From: JAUCQB01 sp964586235
GTDB taxonomy: Bacteria; Planctomycetota; Phycisphaerae; UBA1845; PWPN01
NCBI GenBank assembly: GCA_964586235.1
Contig: CAZPIO010000006.1
Coordinates: forward strand, 43,157-107,156
Reading direction: 5' to 3'
DNA length: 64,000 bases
The stretch's first letter is position 1, and every line of letters starts with the position of its first letter. The notes beneath the pieces are model-generated. The model was not told where the DNA came from, searched no databases, and saw only the letters and a program-made list of their open reading frames with translations. The position numbers and the translations under genes are program-made. This document shows positions 17,245-25,680 of the stretch, piece by piece.

Positions 17245-18471
17245 ATGGGAACCAAACGTGAAGTGGATGTCGCGCACGGTCCGCGCGCCGAGTCGGTGAC
17301 GACCGACGAGGATGCGCGGCTGAGCCAGGCGATGCTGCAGACCGACGAGCGGCTGATCGCATCGCTGCAAAGAGACGAACGACACCGCCGGCACCGCTGG
17401 TGGTGGATCGGAGGTATTATCATGTTTATCGCACTGACAGGCATAGTGATCACTCTGATGACGGCCGGGCCGGGAACCAGGCCCGCCGGGAGCAAGGATG
17501 CGAACATCAACAGGGCCGCCGCGTTGAGCACAAAGGCATGGAAGCTCTGGAATCAGCAGAACTACGCCGAGGCCGAGGAAGCGTTTGACAAGGCGGTCCA
17601 GCTCGACCCGGAGTCCGCCAACGCCTGGAACGGACTGGGCTGGAGCCGTTTCAACCAGGGCGGCTCCGCTGAGGCGGAAGAGGCATTTGCCAGATGCACG
17701 AAGTTGGATCCCGAGCATCCGGCCGCGCTCAACGGCCTCGGACAGGCCTACCTCGCCCAGCGGCAGTACGACAAGGCGGAGGCCCCGTTGCTCAAGGCGG
17801 CCGGGCTGAACGCCTCCGCCGCCTGGTTCGGTCTGACCCGGCTCTATCTGCTCCAGGGCAAATTCGACAAGGCGACGCCATGGGCTGAGAAATCGGCTAA
17901 GGCTCAGCCGAACGATGAGACGGCAAAGAAGATGCTGGCAGCCGCCAAGGCCGGCAAGCTGGATCCCGAACTGAAACAGATCATCGAGCCCCCGGACCCG
18001 AAGGCTCAGTCGGCCGAATCGAAACGCGGCTGGCTGTTCTTCAACCAGGGCGACATGAATCGGGCCGCCGCCGAGTTCGAGAAGGCCCTCAAGGCGAATC
18101 CGAACGAGGTGAACGCGCATAACGGCCTGGGATTCTGCCTGGTCAACCGGGGCAAATCCGCCGAAGCCAAAAAGCACTTCGAGATCTGCCTCAAACTGGA
18201 GCCCAGGCACGTCGGGGCAATGAACGGCATGGCCCGGTGCCTCAAGGCCGAGGGCAAGGTGGATGAAGCGATCGCCCTGTGGGAGAAAATGCTGGAAATC
18301 GCGCCCGGCCCGAACGCCGCCACGTGGGGACTGGCCGAAACCTACTTCGAACGCAAGGAGTACGACAAGTCGATCAAGTACTTCGAGCAATTGGCCAAGG
18401 CTGATCCCAAGGATGCCACGGTCAAGGAGCGACTCGAAGCCGCTCGAAAAGCGGCTGCGGAGAAGAAGTGA
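17245..18471 (+). CDS. Membrane-anchored TPR protein
   Basis: 408 residues. Residues about 50-72 form one transmembrane helix after a charged cytoplasmic N-terminus (RHRRHRWWWIGG then hydrophobic). The outer part contains at least seven tetratricopeptide repeats, seen as recurring W/Y-N-GLG-...-A-x-A-F pattern elements (AWNGLGWSRFNQGGSAEAEEAF, ALNGLGQAYL..., AHNGLGFCLVNRG). TPRs scaffold protein complexes, often in envelope assembly. It lies 30 bp downstream of the DUF2089 regulator and probably shares its promoter. The C-terminus is Lys/Ala-rich. Confidence 0.8.
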   Translation: MGTKREVDVAHGPRAESVTTDEDARLSQAMLQTDERLIASLQRDERHRRHRWWWIGGIIMFIALTGIVITLMTAGPGTRPAGSKDANINRAAALSTKAWKLWNQQNYAEAEEAFDKAVQLDPESANAWNGLGWSRFNQGGSAEAEEAFARCTKLDPEHPAALNGLGQAYLAQRQYDKAEAPLLKAAGLNASAAWFGLTRLYLLQGKFDKATPWAEKSAKAQPNDETAKKMLAAAKAGKLDPELKQIIEPPDPKAQSAESKRGWLFFNQGDMNRAAAEFEKALKANPNEVNAHNGLGFCLVNRGKSAEAKKHFEICLKLEPRHVGAMNGMARCLKAEGKVDEAIALWEKMLEIAPGPNAATWGLAETYFERKEYDKSIKYFEQLAKADPKDATVKERLEAARKAAAEKK

Positions 18472-18623
18472 TGCGTTTGTCGGCCAAGCGGACGCCGCCG
18501 TGCGACGCGATGTCGGATGGCGGCGCCCGGCAAGGCCCGAGAACCCGACTCGGCCCTGTCCGCCGTCATCTCCATCTACTTCTATATAGCAGTATCGTTT
18601 GCTGAACCCTGAACCCCGAACCC

Positions 18624-19511
18624 TCACTCCGCCTTGGGCAGACGGATGGTGAACGTCGTGCCGACGTTGACCTCGCTGGAGACGGTAATCGTGCCTCCGA
18701 GGTCCTCGATAATGCCGCGGGAGATGGACAGGCCGAGGCCCAGGCCGCGGCGGTCAGGTTTGTCGGCATCGTGCTTGGTGGAGAAGAACGGCTCGAAAAT
18801 GTGCGACATGTTTTCAGCGGAAATGCCGCAGCCGGTGTCGCGGACGTTGATCTCGACGTGCTCTTCGCCGGCCGGGGCCGCATCGATCGTCAATCGTCCG
18901 CGCCGTCCGAGCATCGCCTGGCGGGCGTTGACCACCAGGTTGAACATCACCTGCAGCAACTGGTTTTCGTTGGCCCGCACCGCCAGACCGGGGTCGATCT
19001 GCAGGTTGACGGTGATGTTGTCCTTGGCCGGGTCGCGGCACAGGCAGCCGACGGCGTTCTCGGCCAACTGACGGACGTTGATGGCCCGGATTCCGCCGGC
19101 CGGCTGGCGTGCCAGCCCGATGACCCGGTCGGCCATCTGGCGCATGGCCGTGGTCCGGTCGAGCGTTTTTGTCAGGGCGGTCTTCATCAACTCGACATCG
19201 CCGGTGTCGAGGGCCTGCTGGGCGTAGGCCACCACCGGGGTAAACAGGTTGTTGAATTCGTGGGCGATCATGGCCGCCGTGGTCCCCAGGCTGGCCAGCT
19301 TCTGCGATTGCCGCAGTTGTTCCTGCATCCTGTCGAACTGTCGGGCCAGCTCGTCAATTTGGGCTTGTAAGGCGTAGCCATCCTTGGCTAAAGTGCTGAC
19401 GTCGGAAGCGGGGCGCGCAAGGATGGCTGGGGCAGCCGGTTGCGGAGGCGGTGCGAGCCCCTCCCTGGCCGGTGGAGTGCGAGCAGGGGCTTTCGAACGC
19501 TCCAGAGCCAT
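18624..19511 (-). CDS. Soluble sensor histidine kinase
   Basis: 295 residues, taking the ATG at 19511 with GAGGAAGGA directly upstream. A Pro/Ala-rich N-terminus leads into a coiled coil (about 45-72), then the dimerisation/phospho-acceptor helix with the H-box His84 (MIAHEFNNLFTPV, the NtrB-like form). The ATPase has N, G1 (DTGCGIS), F (FEPFFSTK) and G2 (GLGLGLSI) boxes. No membrane segment or sensor domain is visible, so the input must come through the short N-terminus or a partner. No response regulator gene is adjacent, so it is an orphan. Confidence 0.82.
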   Translation of the reverse strand: MALERSKAPARTPPAREGLAPPPQPAAPAILARPASDVSTLAKDGYALQAQIDELARQFDRMQEQLRQSQKLASLGTTAAMIAHEFNNLFTPVVAYAQQALDTGDVELMKTALTKTLDRTTAMRQMADRVIGLARQPAGGIRAINVRQLAENAVGCLCRDPAKDNITVNLQIDPGLAVRANENQLLQVMFNLVVNARQAMLGRRGRLTIDAAPAGEEHVEINVRDTGCGISAENMSHIFEPFFSTKHDADKPDRRGLGLGLSISRGIIEDLGGTITVSSEVNVGTTFTIRLPKAE

Positions 19512-19585
19512 TCCTTCCTCGTCCTCGCGGGGAAGCGAGTAGTAGAGATATCGGCATGGCCGTCGAAATGACTTGAAGGTGTAAG

Positions 19586-19858
19586 ATGGACCTGGCAGGA
19601 CGCCTGGAATCGCTGTTGACCCTGGCCGAGGAGATTGGCGTTGACGTGAGAGCCGAGCCCATGGGGGGCGAAGGCGGCGGATTATGCCGCCTGAAGGGCA
19701 AAACAATCCTCTTCGTGGACACCGGGGCCGACCTGGCCACCCGCTACGACCGCACGGTCGCGGCCATGGCCGGCATGCCCGAACTCAACGACCGCTACCT
19801 GGTGCCGGAAGTCCGACAGGATATCGAGCACTATCTGGCAAGCGCCCGCCAGGAATGA
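19586..19858 (+). CDS. Small conserved-looking hypothetical protein
   Basis: 90 residues, acidic, without signal or membrane segment. It starts with a helix (DLAGRLESLLTLAEEIGVDVR), has a Gly-rich turn, a beta stretch (KTILFVDTGADLATRYDRT) and ends in a helix rich in charged residues (EVRQDIEHYLASARQE). Function is unknown. The gene is divergent from the histidine kinase (75 bp), and its last 28 bases overlap the end of the truncated PIN-toxin frame on the other strand. Confidence 0.6.
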   Translation: MDLAGRLESLLTLAEEIGVDVRAEPMGGEGGGLCRLKGKTILFVDTGADLATRYDRTVAAMAGMPELNDRYLVPEVRQDIEHYLASARQE

Positions 19859-19941
19859 ACACGACTGCCGTTTGTCTCATGTTGGTGATGGGCCGGCTGA
19901 GCGATGCGGGCAAGCACGTTCGTATCAACCAACACCCTCAT
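19831..19941 (-). pseudogene. Truncated PIN-domain (VapC-like) toxin
   Basis: Only 36 codons survive. The frame starts MRVLVDTNVLARIAQPAH, a clear PIN-domain N-terminus with the first catalytic Asp (VDTNVL), and its ATG overlaps the antitoxin stop (ATGA). After about 23 codons the homology ends and the frame runs into a stop inside the neighbouring gene. Intact toxins are about 130-150 residues with three or four acidic residues, so this one cannot be an active RNase. Confidence 0.7.
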
Positions 19942-20198
19942 TCGCTCCTGCCCTCGTAAATGGCTTCTCGGCTGTCGTCCGCTTCATACGGCAGCACTGG
20001 GTTCATGGCTGCCCAGGCGTTGAGCTGGTCAATGCGCTCTTTCGATGAGACGCTTGGCGCGGTGGAGGCTGCCTCATTGGAGGCAAGTTCTGCCTCCACC
20101 AGATGCTCCACGAAACCTGCGGGATCCTGCCCGCTGGCCTTTGCCCGCTCACGAAGCCTGTCTTCGATCTCCGGAGAAAGCACGATTTGAAGGACCAT
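19938..20198 (-). CDS. Antitoxin-like protein of a VapBC-type pair
   Basis: 86 residues from the ATG at 20198, which is preceded by the GAGGGCGG region; upstream in-frame starts give unlikely extensions. The N-terminal part (MVLQIVLSPEIEDRLRERAKASGQDPAGFVEHLVEAEL) has the strand plus two-helix look of a ribbon-helix-helix DNA-binding domain. The C-terminal half, with acidic and aromatic residues, resembles toxin-binding tails. It overlaps the start of the truncated PIN toxin by 4 bp. With the toxin lost it is an orphan, which may still repress its own promoter. Confidence 0.6.
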   Translation of the reverse strand: MVLQIVLSPEIEDRLRERAKASGQDPAGFVEHLVEAELASNEAASTAPSVSSKERIDQLNAWAAMNPVLPYEADDSREAIYEGRSE

Positions 20199-20267
20199 GA
20201 CACACCCGCCCTCTTGGCCTGACCTGCCTGGGCTCCATCCTGAGCCGAGAGCCATCCGCAACCACAA

Positions 20268-20297
20268 ATAATAGCATACTGGGACTGGAAGCAACAA
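20268..20297 (-). promoter_or_regulatory. Probable promoter of the antitoxin gene
   Basis: On the minus strand, TTGTTG (complement of 20292-20297), an 18-bp spacer and TATTAT (complement of 20268-20273) lie about 70 bp upstream of the antitoxin ATG. Confidence 0.4.
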
Positions 20298-20414
20298 GCA
20301 TGCCGCGTGTGCTCCCCCGCAAGGGTCTGTGATGTACATCGTCAAGGTCCGCAACCGCGGCTCATTCATAAGTTCTGAGAGTCGCGCGGTTTATCACGGT
20401 CCTTTGGCAGGGTG

Positions 20415-20448
20415 GCCCATCCATCCAAGCGAAGCTGGATGGGTGGGC
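20415..20448. repeat. GCCCATCCATCC inverted repeat
   Basis: GCCCATCCATCC (20415-20426) and GGATGGGTGGGC (20437-20448) pair in 11 of 12 positions around a 10-nt loop. It sits in the 424-bp gap between the Cys-cluster gene end and the antitoxin start, beyond the 3' end of the Cys-cluster gene. No other coding feature is seen in that gap. Confidence 0.5.
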
Positions 20449-20622
20449 TCTCGATGACGAATAGGAAAAGCAAGCGGGCGGAATGAAGTGCCGACGAAGG
20501 CGCGCGCCACGGCGACACGATGTAGTTGCCGCAGACCGCCAGCAGATCAGTCGGCAAGCAGGACCCGCATTGCTCCGCCAAGTAGAAGCCGTGTCGTCGC
20601 CGGGTCGGCACCACTCCGGCCT

Positions 20623-21132
20623 TCACCGGTACCGCCGGAACCCGATCGCATCCTTGAGCCGTTCGAGCATCTCGTAGATGATCGGGCAGGTGCCGGCGCG
20701 TTCGATGATCCCGACCATGCGCGCGGCGATCTCGCCGCCGATGTAGGGATAACCGCGGCAGCAATCCGGCCGATCCTCGTAAACCGTACACAGGTTGCCG
20801 TTCAGGAACGGGCACGGCCGGGCGTCGATGTGATCGCCGTCCGCCTCGTCGTGGGCAATCCACCGCTCCCGCGCTTCGGACGCGGGCACACCCAGCCTCC
20901 GGGCCAGTCGCGCGATTTCCTCCTCGTTCACCGGTATCACGTTGTCCCGACAGCAGGCCCCGCACGTGCGACAGTCGATCTGCGATTCGGCGTCGCGACC
21001 GAGTTCCTCGGCGATGTGGTCGACTTGCCGCTGCCGGCGAAGACTGAGCCTCTTCAGGAAACTCCGCAGCTTCCAGTTCTCATCCTTGACCTGTTCGGCA
21101 AGTCGCGCGACTCGTCTCGGATCCTTTTCCAT
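20623..21132 (-). CDS. YkgJ-type Cys-cluster (zinc/iron chelate-binding) protein
   Basis: 169 residues. The core is the eight-Cys cluster of the YkgJ / UPF0153 family: CRTCGACCRDN, then RPCPFL...LCTVYEDRPDCCRGYPY. The N-terminal 55 residues are helical and charged. Family members probably bind a metal cluster and are sometimes linked to flagellar motor or methylation proteins, but their reaction is unknown. It starts 17 bp after the S41 protease on the same strand, so the two form a likely operon. Confidence 0.8.
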   Translation of the reverse strand: MEKDPRRVARLAEQVKDENWKLRSFLKRLSLRRQRQVDHIAEELGRDAESQIDCRTCGACCRDNVIPVNEEEIARLARRLGVPASEARERWIAHDEADGDHIDARPCPFLNGNLCTVYEDRPDCCRGYPYIGGEIAARMVGIIERAGTCPIIYEMLERLKDAIGFRRYR

Positions 21133-21149
21133 CGGCGGTGTACCTGGCG

Positions 21150-22505
21150 CTATCCGGGCGGGGCCGTCTCAGAGGCCTGCCGGAGTTCCGCGCGAAGAAC
21201 GTCGAGCGCGGCCTGAAGCTGCCGGTCGATGATCACCGCGACTTTGTCGCCGGGCGCAGGCGAAGAGGTCGTCGCAGCCGCGGCGGAGGCGGGCGCGCTT
21301 GCCGATGACGGTCGCGTGGAGGCCTTTCTCGACGTGGAGTACACCCGCATCTGCGATTCCAGCAGGGCGGCCCGCTCGGCCGGCGTCAACACCACCTCTT
21401 TGTCGGGCATGATGCCCCGCTCGTGGATCAGCTCGCCGTTGGGCAGGTAGTAGTAGCCGGTGGTCAGTTTCAGCCGTCCCTGGTGGTTTTCGACCTCGAA
21501 CATGGTCTGCACGCTGCCCTTGCCGAAGGTCTTTTCGCCCACGATCACCGCCCGCTTGTGATCCTTCAGGGCCCCGGCGACGATCTCGGACGCGCTGGCC
21601 GAGCCGCCGTTGACCAGCATGGCCACCCGCAGATACGCGGGATAGGTGTCGCCTCGCGTCGCCGGGTACGGCTGCTCCGGCGTGTTTCGGCCTTTCGTGC
21701 TGACGATCAGGCCCTCGTCCAGGAAATGGTCGGCCACGCGAACGGCCACATCCAGCAGGCCGCCGGGATTGTCCCGAACGTCGACGACCAGCCCCTTCAT
21801 CTGCTCATCGATCAGCAGCCTGCGAACAACGGCGTCGAGTTGCAGGGCGGTGTTGCGCTCGAAATTGAGAATACGCACATAGCCGATCCGGTTCTCCGGA
21901 TCGATCACGTAATCCCATTCCCATTGGACGGTGTGGGCCCAGCCGCGAACCGTGGGCACCATGATCAGCTTGCGCTCGATGGTCTTCTCGAAGTGCTCGG
22001 TCGTGGACGGCCTGAAAATCGCGAGCCGCACCGAGGTGTCCGGCTTCCCCTTGATCATCTCGACGGCTTTCTCGGCCGAGATGTCCACCGTTTTGACATT
22101 GTCGATCATGATGATCCGGTCGTCGGTCCGCAGGCCCGCCAGGAAAGCCGGACTCCCCTCGATCGGGCTGACAATCACCAGCTCGCCGGTCACAAGCTGG
22201 TCCACCTCCACGCCGATGCCGTAGAACTGCCCTTCCGTGCGCTTGCTGAACTGTTCGTACTCCGCCGCGTCGAAGTAGCGGCTGTACGGATCCAGTTCCT
22301 GCATCATGCCGTCGATGGCCCCGCGGAGCAGGACCTCCGAGGAAACCTCCTTCACGTAGTTCTTGTGGATCTGAAGGCTGATGTCGGTCAGCGGGCCGAA
22401 CTGCTCGTACAAGGCGTCCCGGCGAATCAGGGCTTCCGGGACCTTCCAGAGCAACACGGCGAGAACGGCACCGACGGCGATCCAGACGAGATTGCGTTTC
22501 GGCAT
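21150..22505 (-). CDS. ctpA: S41 carboxyl-terminal processing protease
   Basis: 451 residues from the ATG at 22505; the longer frame would put 35 residues before the signal anchor. Residues about 7-20 form a hydrophobic export signal or anchor. A PDZ domain (about 95-180) includes GIGVE and GLRTDDRIIMID. The protease core has the substrate strand DVRDNPGG, the catalytic Ser in the SASASE motif (about 302-307) and the Lys in TFGKGSVQT (Lys329). Such periplasmic enzymes trim or degrade proteins from the C-terminus. The extended Pro/Ala/Ser-rich tail is typical of planctomycete versions. It is followed 17 bp later by the Cys-cluster gene. Confidence 0.88.
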   Translation of the reverse strand: MPKRNLVWIAVGAVLAVLLWKVPEALIRRDALYEQFGPLTDISLQIHKNYVKEVSSEVLLRGAIDGMMQELDPYSRYFDAAEYEQFSKRTEGQFYGIGVEVDQLVTGELVIVSPIEGSPAFLAGLRTDDRIIMIDNVKTVDISAEKAVEMIKGKPDTSVRLAIFRPSTTEHFEKTIERKLIMVPTVRGWAHTVQWEWDYVIDPENRIGYVRILNFERNTALQLDAVVRRLLIDEQMKGLVVDVRDNPGGLLDVAVRVADHFLDEGLIVSTKGRNTPEQPYPATRGDTYPAYLRVAMLVNGGSASASEIVAGALKDHKRAVIVGEKTFGKGSVQTMFEVENHQGRLKLTTGYYYLPNGELIHERGIMPDKEVVLTPAERAALLESQMRVYSTSRKASTRPSSASAPASAAAATTSSPAPGDKVAVIIDRQLQAALDVLRAELRQASETAPPG

Positions 22506-22668
22506 TCTGCTTGCGGGCTCCCTTCGGGTGGAACAGACGGCGATTGTCGGGCACCAGACGTGGGGTGTCAACGCCGGGCGCCGCCGCCCGCACGCTCGGA
22601 TCGCCCGCACTCCGGGATGTCACAAGACCTGCATTGCCAGAGGTTTTCGCGCCGATTAAGCTCATGAC

Positions 22669-23328
22669 ATGCGTCATGCTCACAGAATGCGATCCCAGGC
22701 CAAGCAGGAATTCGAGGCCTGGGCCGGCACCTACGACCGCTCGCTGCTCAACCGGTTCATGTTCCGGCCGTCGTACCTTGCCTTCCTCGAGGAGCTGCAA
22801 CGGTGCCGCGGCGACCGCCCGGAGCCGTTCCGCCTCCTGGACGTCGGCTGCGGCACAGGGACGTTCGCGGGGATGCTGGCGGCCACGCCCCTTCCCGCCG
22901 AAATCGTCGGGCTGGACTACTCGCCGGCCATGTGCCAGGTCGCGACAGCCAAGGCCCGCGAGAGCCATCTGGCGGATCGCGTCCGCTTCGTGACCGGCGA
23001 CAGCGAGCACCTGCCGTTCGAGGCCGGCTCGTTCGATTTCGTCACGTGCAGCAACTCGTTCCACCACTACCCGCACCAGCAGAATGTCGTCACCGAGGTT
23101 CGACGCGTCCTGCGACCGAACGGGCAGTTCATGCTCATCGACGGCTTCCGGGACAATATCGTCGGCTGGATTACGTACGACGTGATCATCGGCAGAGTCG
23201 AGCAGCACGTGTACCACGCGCCGTGGTCAACCATCCACGCCTACTTCGAAACCGCCGGCTTCCGCGACATCCGTCGTCGCAAGATCAACTTCTGGTTCCC
23301 GTTGCTGCTGACCGTCGGCACCGCATAG
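22669..23328 (+). CDS. SAM-dependent methyltransferase (class I)
   Basis: 219 residues; the ATG at 22687 is a possible alternative start. The Rossmann methyltransferase motifs are clear: motif I LLDVGCGTGTFAG, an acidic residue in VGLDYSP, GDSEHLPFEAGSFDFVTCSNSFHH (motif II/IV), and LRPNGQFMLIDGF. This is the UbiE/COQ5-like Methyltransf_11 type, acting on a small molecule or lipid. The substrate is unknown. It is divergent from the S41 protease gene and convergent with rpmB. Confidence 0.8.
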   Translation: MRHAHRMRSQAKQEFEAWAGTYDRSLLNRFMFRPSYLAFLEELQRCRGDRPEPFRLLDVGCGTGTFAGMLAATPLPAEIVGLDYSPAMCQVATAKARESHLADRVRFVTGDSEHLPFEAGSFDFVTCSNSFHHYPHQQNVVTEVRRVLRPNGQFMLIDGFRDNIVGWITYDVIIGRVEQHVYHAPWSTIHAYFETAGFRDIRRRKINFWFPLLLTVGTA

Positions 23329-23471
23329 AGCGCCTCTGCACAGTCAGCGATGTGTAGTCTTGAATCGGCGATGCTGCAAGGCTATCGGCGGACAACCGTT
23401 GGTTTGACCCCGGCGACAGGCGCGGGCTCGGAAAGTGCGGTGAGGATAGACGCATCGGCTGGCTGCGACGA

Positions 23472-23741
23472 TCAGGCCTGGGCTTTCTCTGCCTCCGGCT
23501 TGTAGACCCGCTTGTAGGGCTTGGCCACCTTGCCGTCGCGAATGGCCTTGGTGCTGACCATGACGCGAACCGGCTTGCCATCGATGATGGCGCGGACCTT
23601 CTGGACGTTGGGCTTGAACTTGCGCTTGGTCTTGCTGGTTACCTTGCGGCCGACACCGCCCAGGTACTTCGCTTTACCGCGCTTTGTATACTGACGACCG
23701 CTCCTGGTCCGCTTACCGGTAAAGTAGCATACGCGTGACAT
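23472..23741 (-). CDS. rpmB: 50S ribosomal protein L28
   Basis: 89 residues, basic, with the L28 signature start (CYFTGKRTRSG), KAKYLGGVGRKVT, KRKFKPNVQKVRA and VRVMVSTKAIRDGKV. L28 binds the 23S rRNA near the exit region of the large subunit. The length is slightly above the 63-78 residues of many bacteria because of a Lys/Glu/Ala tail. It is transcribed alone, with a likely promoter about 45 bp upstream. Confidence 0.95.
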   Translation of the reverse strand: MSRVCYFTGKRTRSGRQYTKRGKAKYLGGVGRKVTSKTKRKFKPNVQKVRAIIDGKPVRVMVSTKAIRDGKVAKPYKRVYKPEAEKAQA

Positions 23742-23784
23742 CTGACACCTCGCCGCCGTTGCCGTACCAAATCACGAGCCCCGT

Positions 23785-23812
23785 ATTGTACCGGCCGGCC
23801 CCGGGATTACAA
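23785..23812 (-). promoter_or_regulatory. Probable rpmB promoter
   Basis: On the minus strand, TTGTAA (complement of 23807-23812), a 16-bp GC-rich spacer and TACAAT (complement of 23785-23790) lie 44 bp before the L28 ATG. Confidence 0.45.
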
Positions 23813-23938
23813 ATCCGCTTCTCAAGAATCGATCCGCCCGGGTCCATGCCCGAATCGGCGAGGATGCTTTCTGTGTGCCGCGGGCGACTTGTCCGCCCGC
23901 CGCGGCGAGGCAGGTCCGTGTTGGCCAGCGTCGCAGAA

Positions 23939-24065
23939 GGCACTGGCAGACAAGCCCCTCGACCTGTGCTCGGGATAGAGACTGCCAGTGGCACCCGCCC
24001 AGAGTGCCATGGACCCGCCCGCGACGGCGTGCCGCCGGCCTTGCGGCAACGCCTTCGGCACGCCG
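23939..24065. repeat. Intergenic palindrome block
   Basis: This holds most of the 355-bp gap between rpmB and the next gene. CACTGGCAG (23941-23949) pairs with CTGCCAGTG (23982-23990). Further on, a perfect 10-bp inverted repeat CGGCGTGCCG (24025-24034) / CGGCACGCCG (24056-24065) encloses another GC hairpin. It could end transcripts of the DUF1080 gene that finishes at 24097 on the minus strand. No coding sequence is seen. Confidence 0.5.
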
Positions 24066-24096
24066 AAAGAGTCGCAAGTAACTTGTTTGCAAGCAG

Positions 24097-25197
24097 TTAC
24101 ATCCGACCCTTCAGCTCCCGGAGACGGACGTGCCGAAAGCGGACCGGGGTCGAGTGTTCCTGCAGGCCGATGAAGCCCGTCAAACGCCGGGTGGACAGCG
24201 GCCGTTTGTCGTGATTCACATCGCCGGCCACCTCATCGAGGCTGGTGTCGTAAAGCTGGATACCGTTCAACACGGTCCGGATGTGCTGGCCGTCAAGTGT
24301 CACCTCGATGGCATTCCACCGGTTGGCCGGCGCGGGCACTTGGACCTGTGGGGTGATGCCATCATAAACGGACCCGGTGAACTGAGCCGGCCGGAATCGC
24401 CCGCGAAAGGCGGCATCATCGAGCAACTGGATCTCCAGGCCGATCCGGCTGACTCTCCCTTCCAGGGGCGCGCGGACGAAGATCCCGCTGTTCCCCCCAA
24501 TGGGGAGCTGGTACTCGATCCTCAAGACGCAATTGTCGTAGCTCTCCAGGGTCCTGAGCCAGCCGCTGCCCGCGCCTCGACAACGAACGGTCCCCTTTTC
24601 GTTCGACCAGCCCGGGTTGTTCGGGTTGCCTGGACGGACGATGTCCCAACCGGCCAGCGAGTGGTCGTCGAACAGCCTGCGAAAGCCCGGCTCCTCAACC
24701 CGGACGTTGCGAATCTCCAGCCCGGGTTGCGTGGCCTCGAAGCGCAGGAAGCCCCGTGATCCGGGTGGGACCGCGAGGATGACAGGCTGGGCGCGGCTCC
24801 CGGACTGCGGTCCCGGACCGCTTGTCGGCCCTGAGACCGCGCGGACCTGGCCATGGATCACTTCAACGGTGACGGGTATCCAGGCGTCTTCAGGTGGGGT
24901 TGCCACCTGGCCGGGATCGGCATCGGCGGCGAGAACCCGCGACGGGTCCAACCGCACGGTCGGGCCGCCGGTGGTCATTTTGGAGTGAACCGCGAGGAGG
25001 TTTCTCCCCTTGCCGGCCCTGCGGTACTCAAATCGAAGCACGAATTCGTCCGACTCGTACGTCGAGCGAATGGAAGCCGGGCCGGACAGGCAGGTCATGA
25101 CCCCGTCGCGAGCCGCCCACTGGCCGGACAGAACGATCCAGTTGTCCAGGCTGTCCCCGGCAAGAAGAATCATCACCGCAGAAGCTATGGCCGTCAC
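24097..25197 (-). CDS. DUF1080 sugar-hydrolase-like secreted protein, two-part
   Basis: 366 residues from the GTG at 25197, chosen because GGGGAGG lies 7 nt upstream and the product then begins with a short export-type hydrophobic stretch. Longer starts at 25293 or 25371 run into the divergent xseB region. The N-terminal half (DNWIVLSGQWAARDGVM...EFVLRFEYRR) is a divergent concanavalin-like domain. The C-terminal half is a full DUF1080 domain (FRRLFDDHSLAGWDI, CVLRIEYQLPIGGNSGIFVRAP, RWNAIEVTLDGQHIRTVLNG, TGFIGLQEHS). It is likely a tandem beta-sandwich enzyme or binding protein for 3-keto-glycosides. Confidence 0.72.
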   Translation of the reverse strand: MTAIASAVMILLAGDSLDNWIVLSGQWAARDGVMTCLSGPASIRSTYESDEFVLRFEYRRAGKGRNLLAVHSKMTTGGPTVRLDPSRVLAADADPGQVATPPEDAWIPVTVEVIHGQVRAVSGPTSGPGPQSGSRAQPVILAVPPGSRGFLRFEATQPGLEIRNVRVEEPGFRRLFDDHSLAGWDIVRPGNPNNPGWSNEKGTVRCRGAGSGWLRTLESYDNCVLRIEYQLPIGGNSGIFVRAPLEGRVSRIGLEIQLLDDAAFRGRFRPAQFTGSVYDGITPQVQVPAPANRWNAIEVTLDGQHIRTVLNGIQLYDTSLDEVAGDVNHDKRPLSTRRLTGFIGLQEHSTPVRFRHVRLRELKGRM

Positions 25198-25357
25198 CGT
25201 CAGACCTCCCCACTCGCGGCTCCAGACGGGCGCCGCAATGGCTCCTCCGAGCCGCCGCGAGGCATTGTGCCCGCCTCGCAAGTCCGTGTCCATGGCCAAG
25301 CCCGGCGCTTCAGCGTAGAATGTGGCTGAGAAACTCTGCGATCCGGGAAGAACGACG

Positions 25358-25636
25358 ATGCCCAGCGGCAAGCAACCTGAAAAGAACGGACCATCACCCG
25401 ATGAGTTGACCTTTGAGCAGGCTCTGGCTCAGCTTGAGTCGATCGTGACCGCCATCGAACAGGGCAAGATCGGCCTGCAGGACTCGATCGCCGAGTACGA
25501 GAAGGGTGTGAAACTGCTGCGCCGCTGTCGCGCCGTTCTGGCCGATGCGGAGATGAAGATCCAGCACCTCCAGGTGGCCGAGGATGGCACATTAAGGGCC
25601 GGCCCGGGCGCTCCGGCGGGCGAGGATGAAGAATAG
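25358..25636 (+). CDS. xseB: Exodeoxyribonuclease VII small subunit
   Basis: 92 residues from the ATG at 25358 (GGGAAG upstream); the frame opens earlier at 25322. The three-helix XseB signature is present: LTFEQALAQLESIVTAIEQG, LQDSIAEYEKGVKLLRRC and VLADAEMKIQHL. XseB binds XseA to form exonuclease VII, which degrades single-stranded DNA. The large subunit gene is not in this window. It is followed 44 bp later by the cysteine desulfurase. Confidence 0.9.
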   Translation: MPSGKQPEKNGPSPDELTFEQALAQLESIVTAIEQGKIGLQDSIAEYEKGVKLLRRCRAVLADAEMKIQHLQVAEDGTLRAGPGAPAGEDEE

Positions 25637-25680
25637 TCTCCCCGCCGATCATTCGGCCCGAACCCCAGCGGGCTCCGAGC

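Noticed and set aside
21423..22667. 414-codon plus-strand ORF opposite the S41 protease.
   Set aside because: Shadow; the minus-strand frame carries PDZ and Ser-Lys protease motifs.
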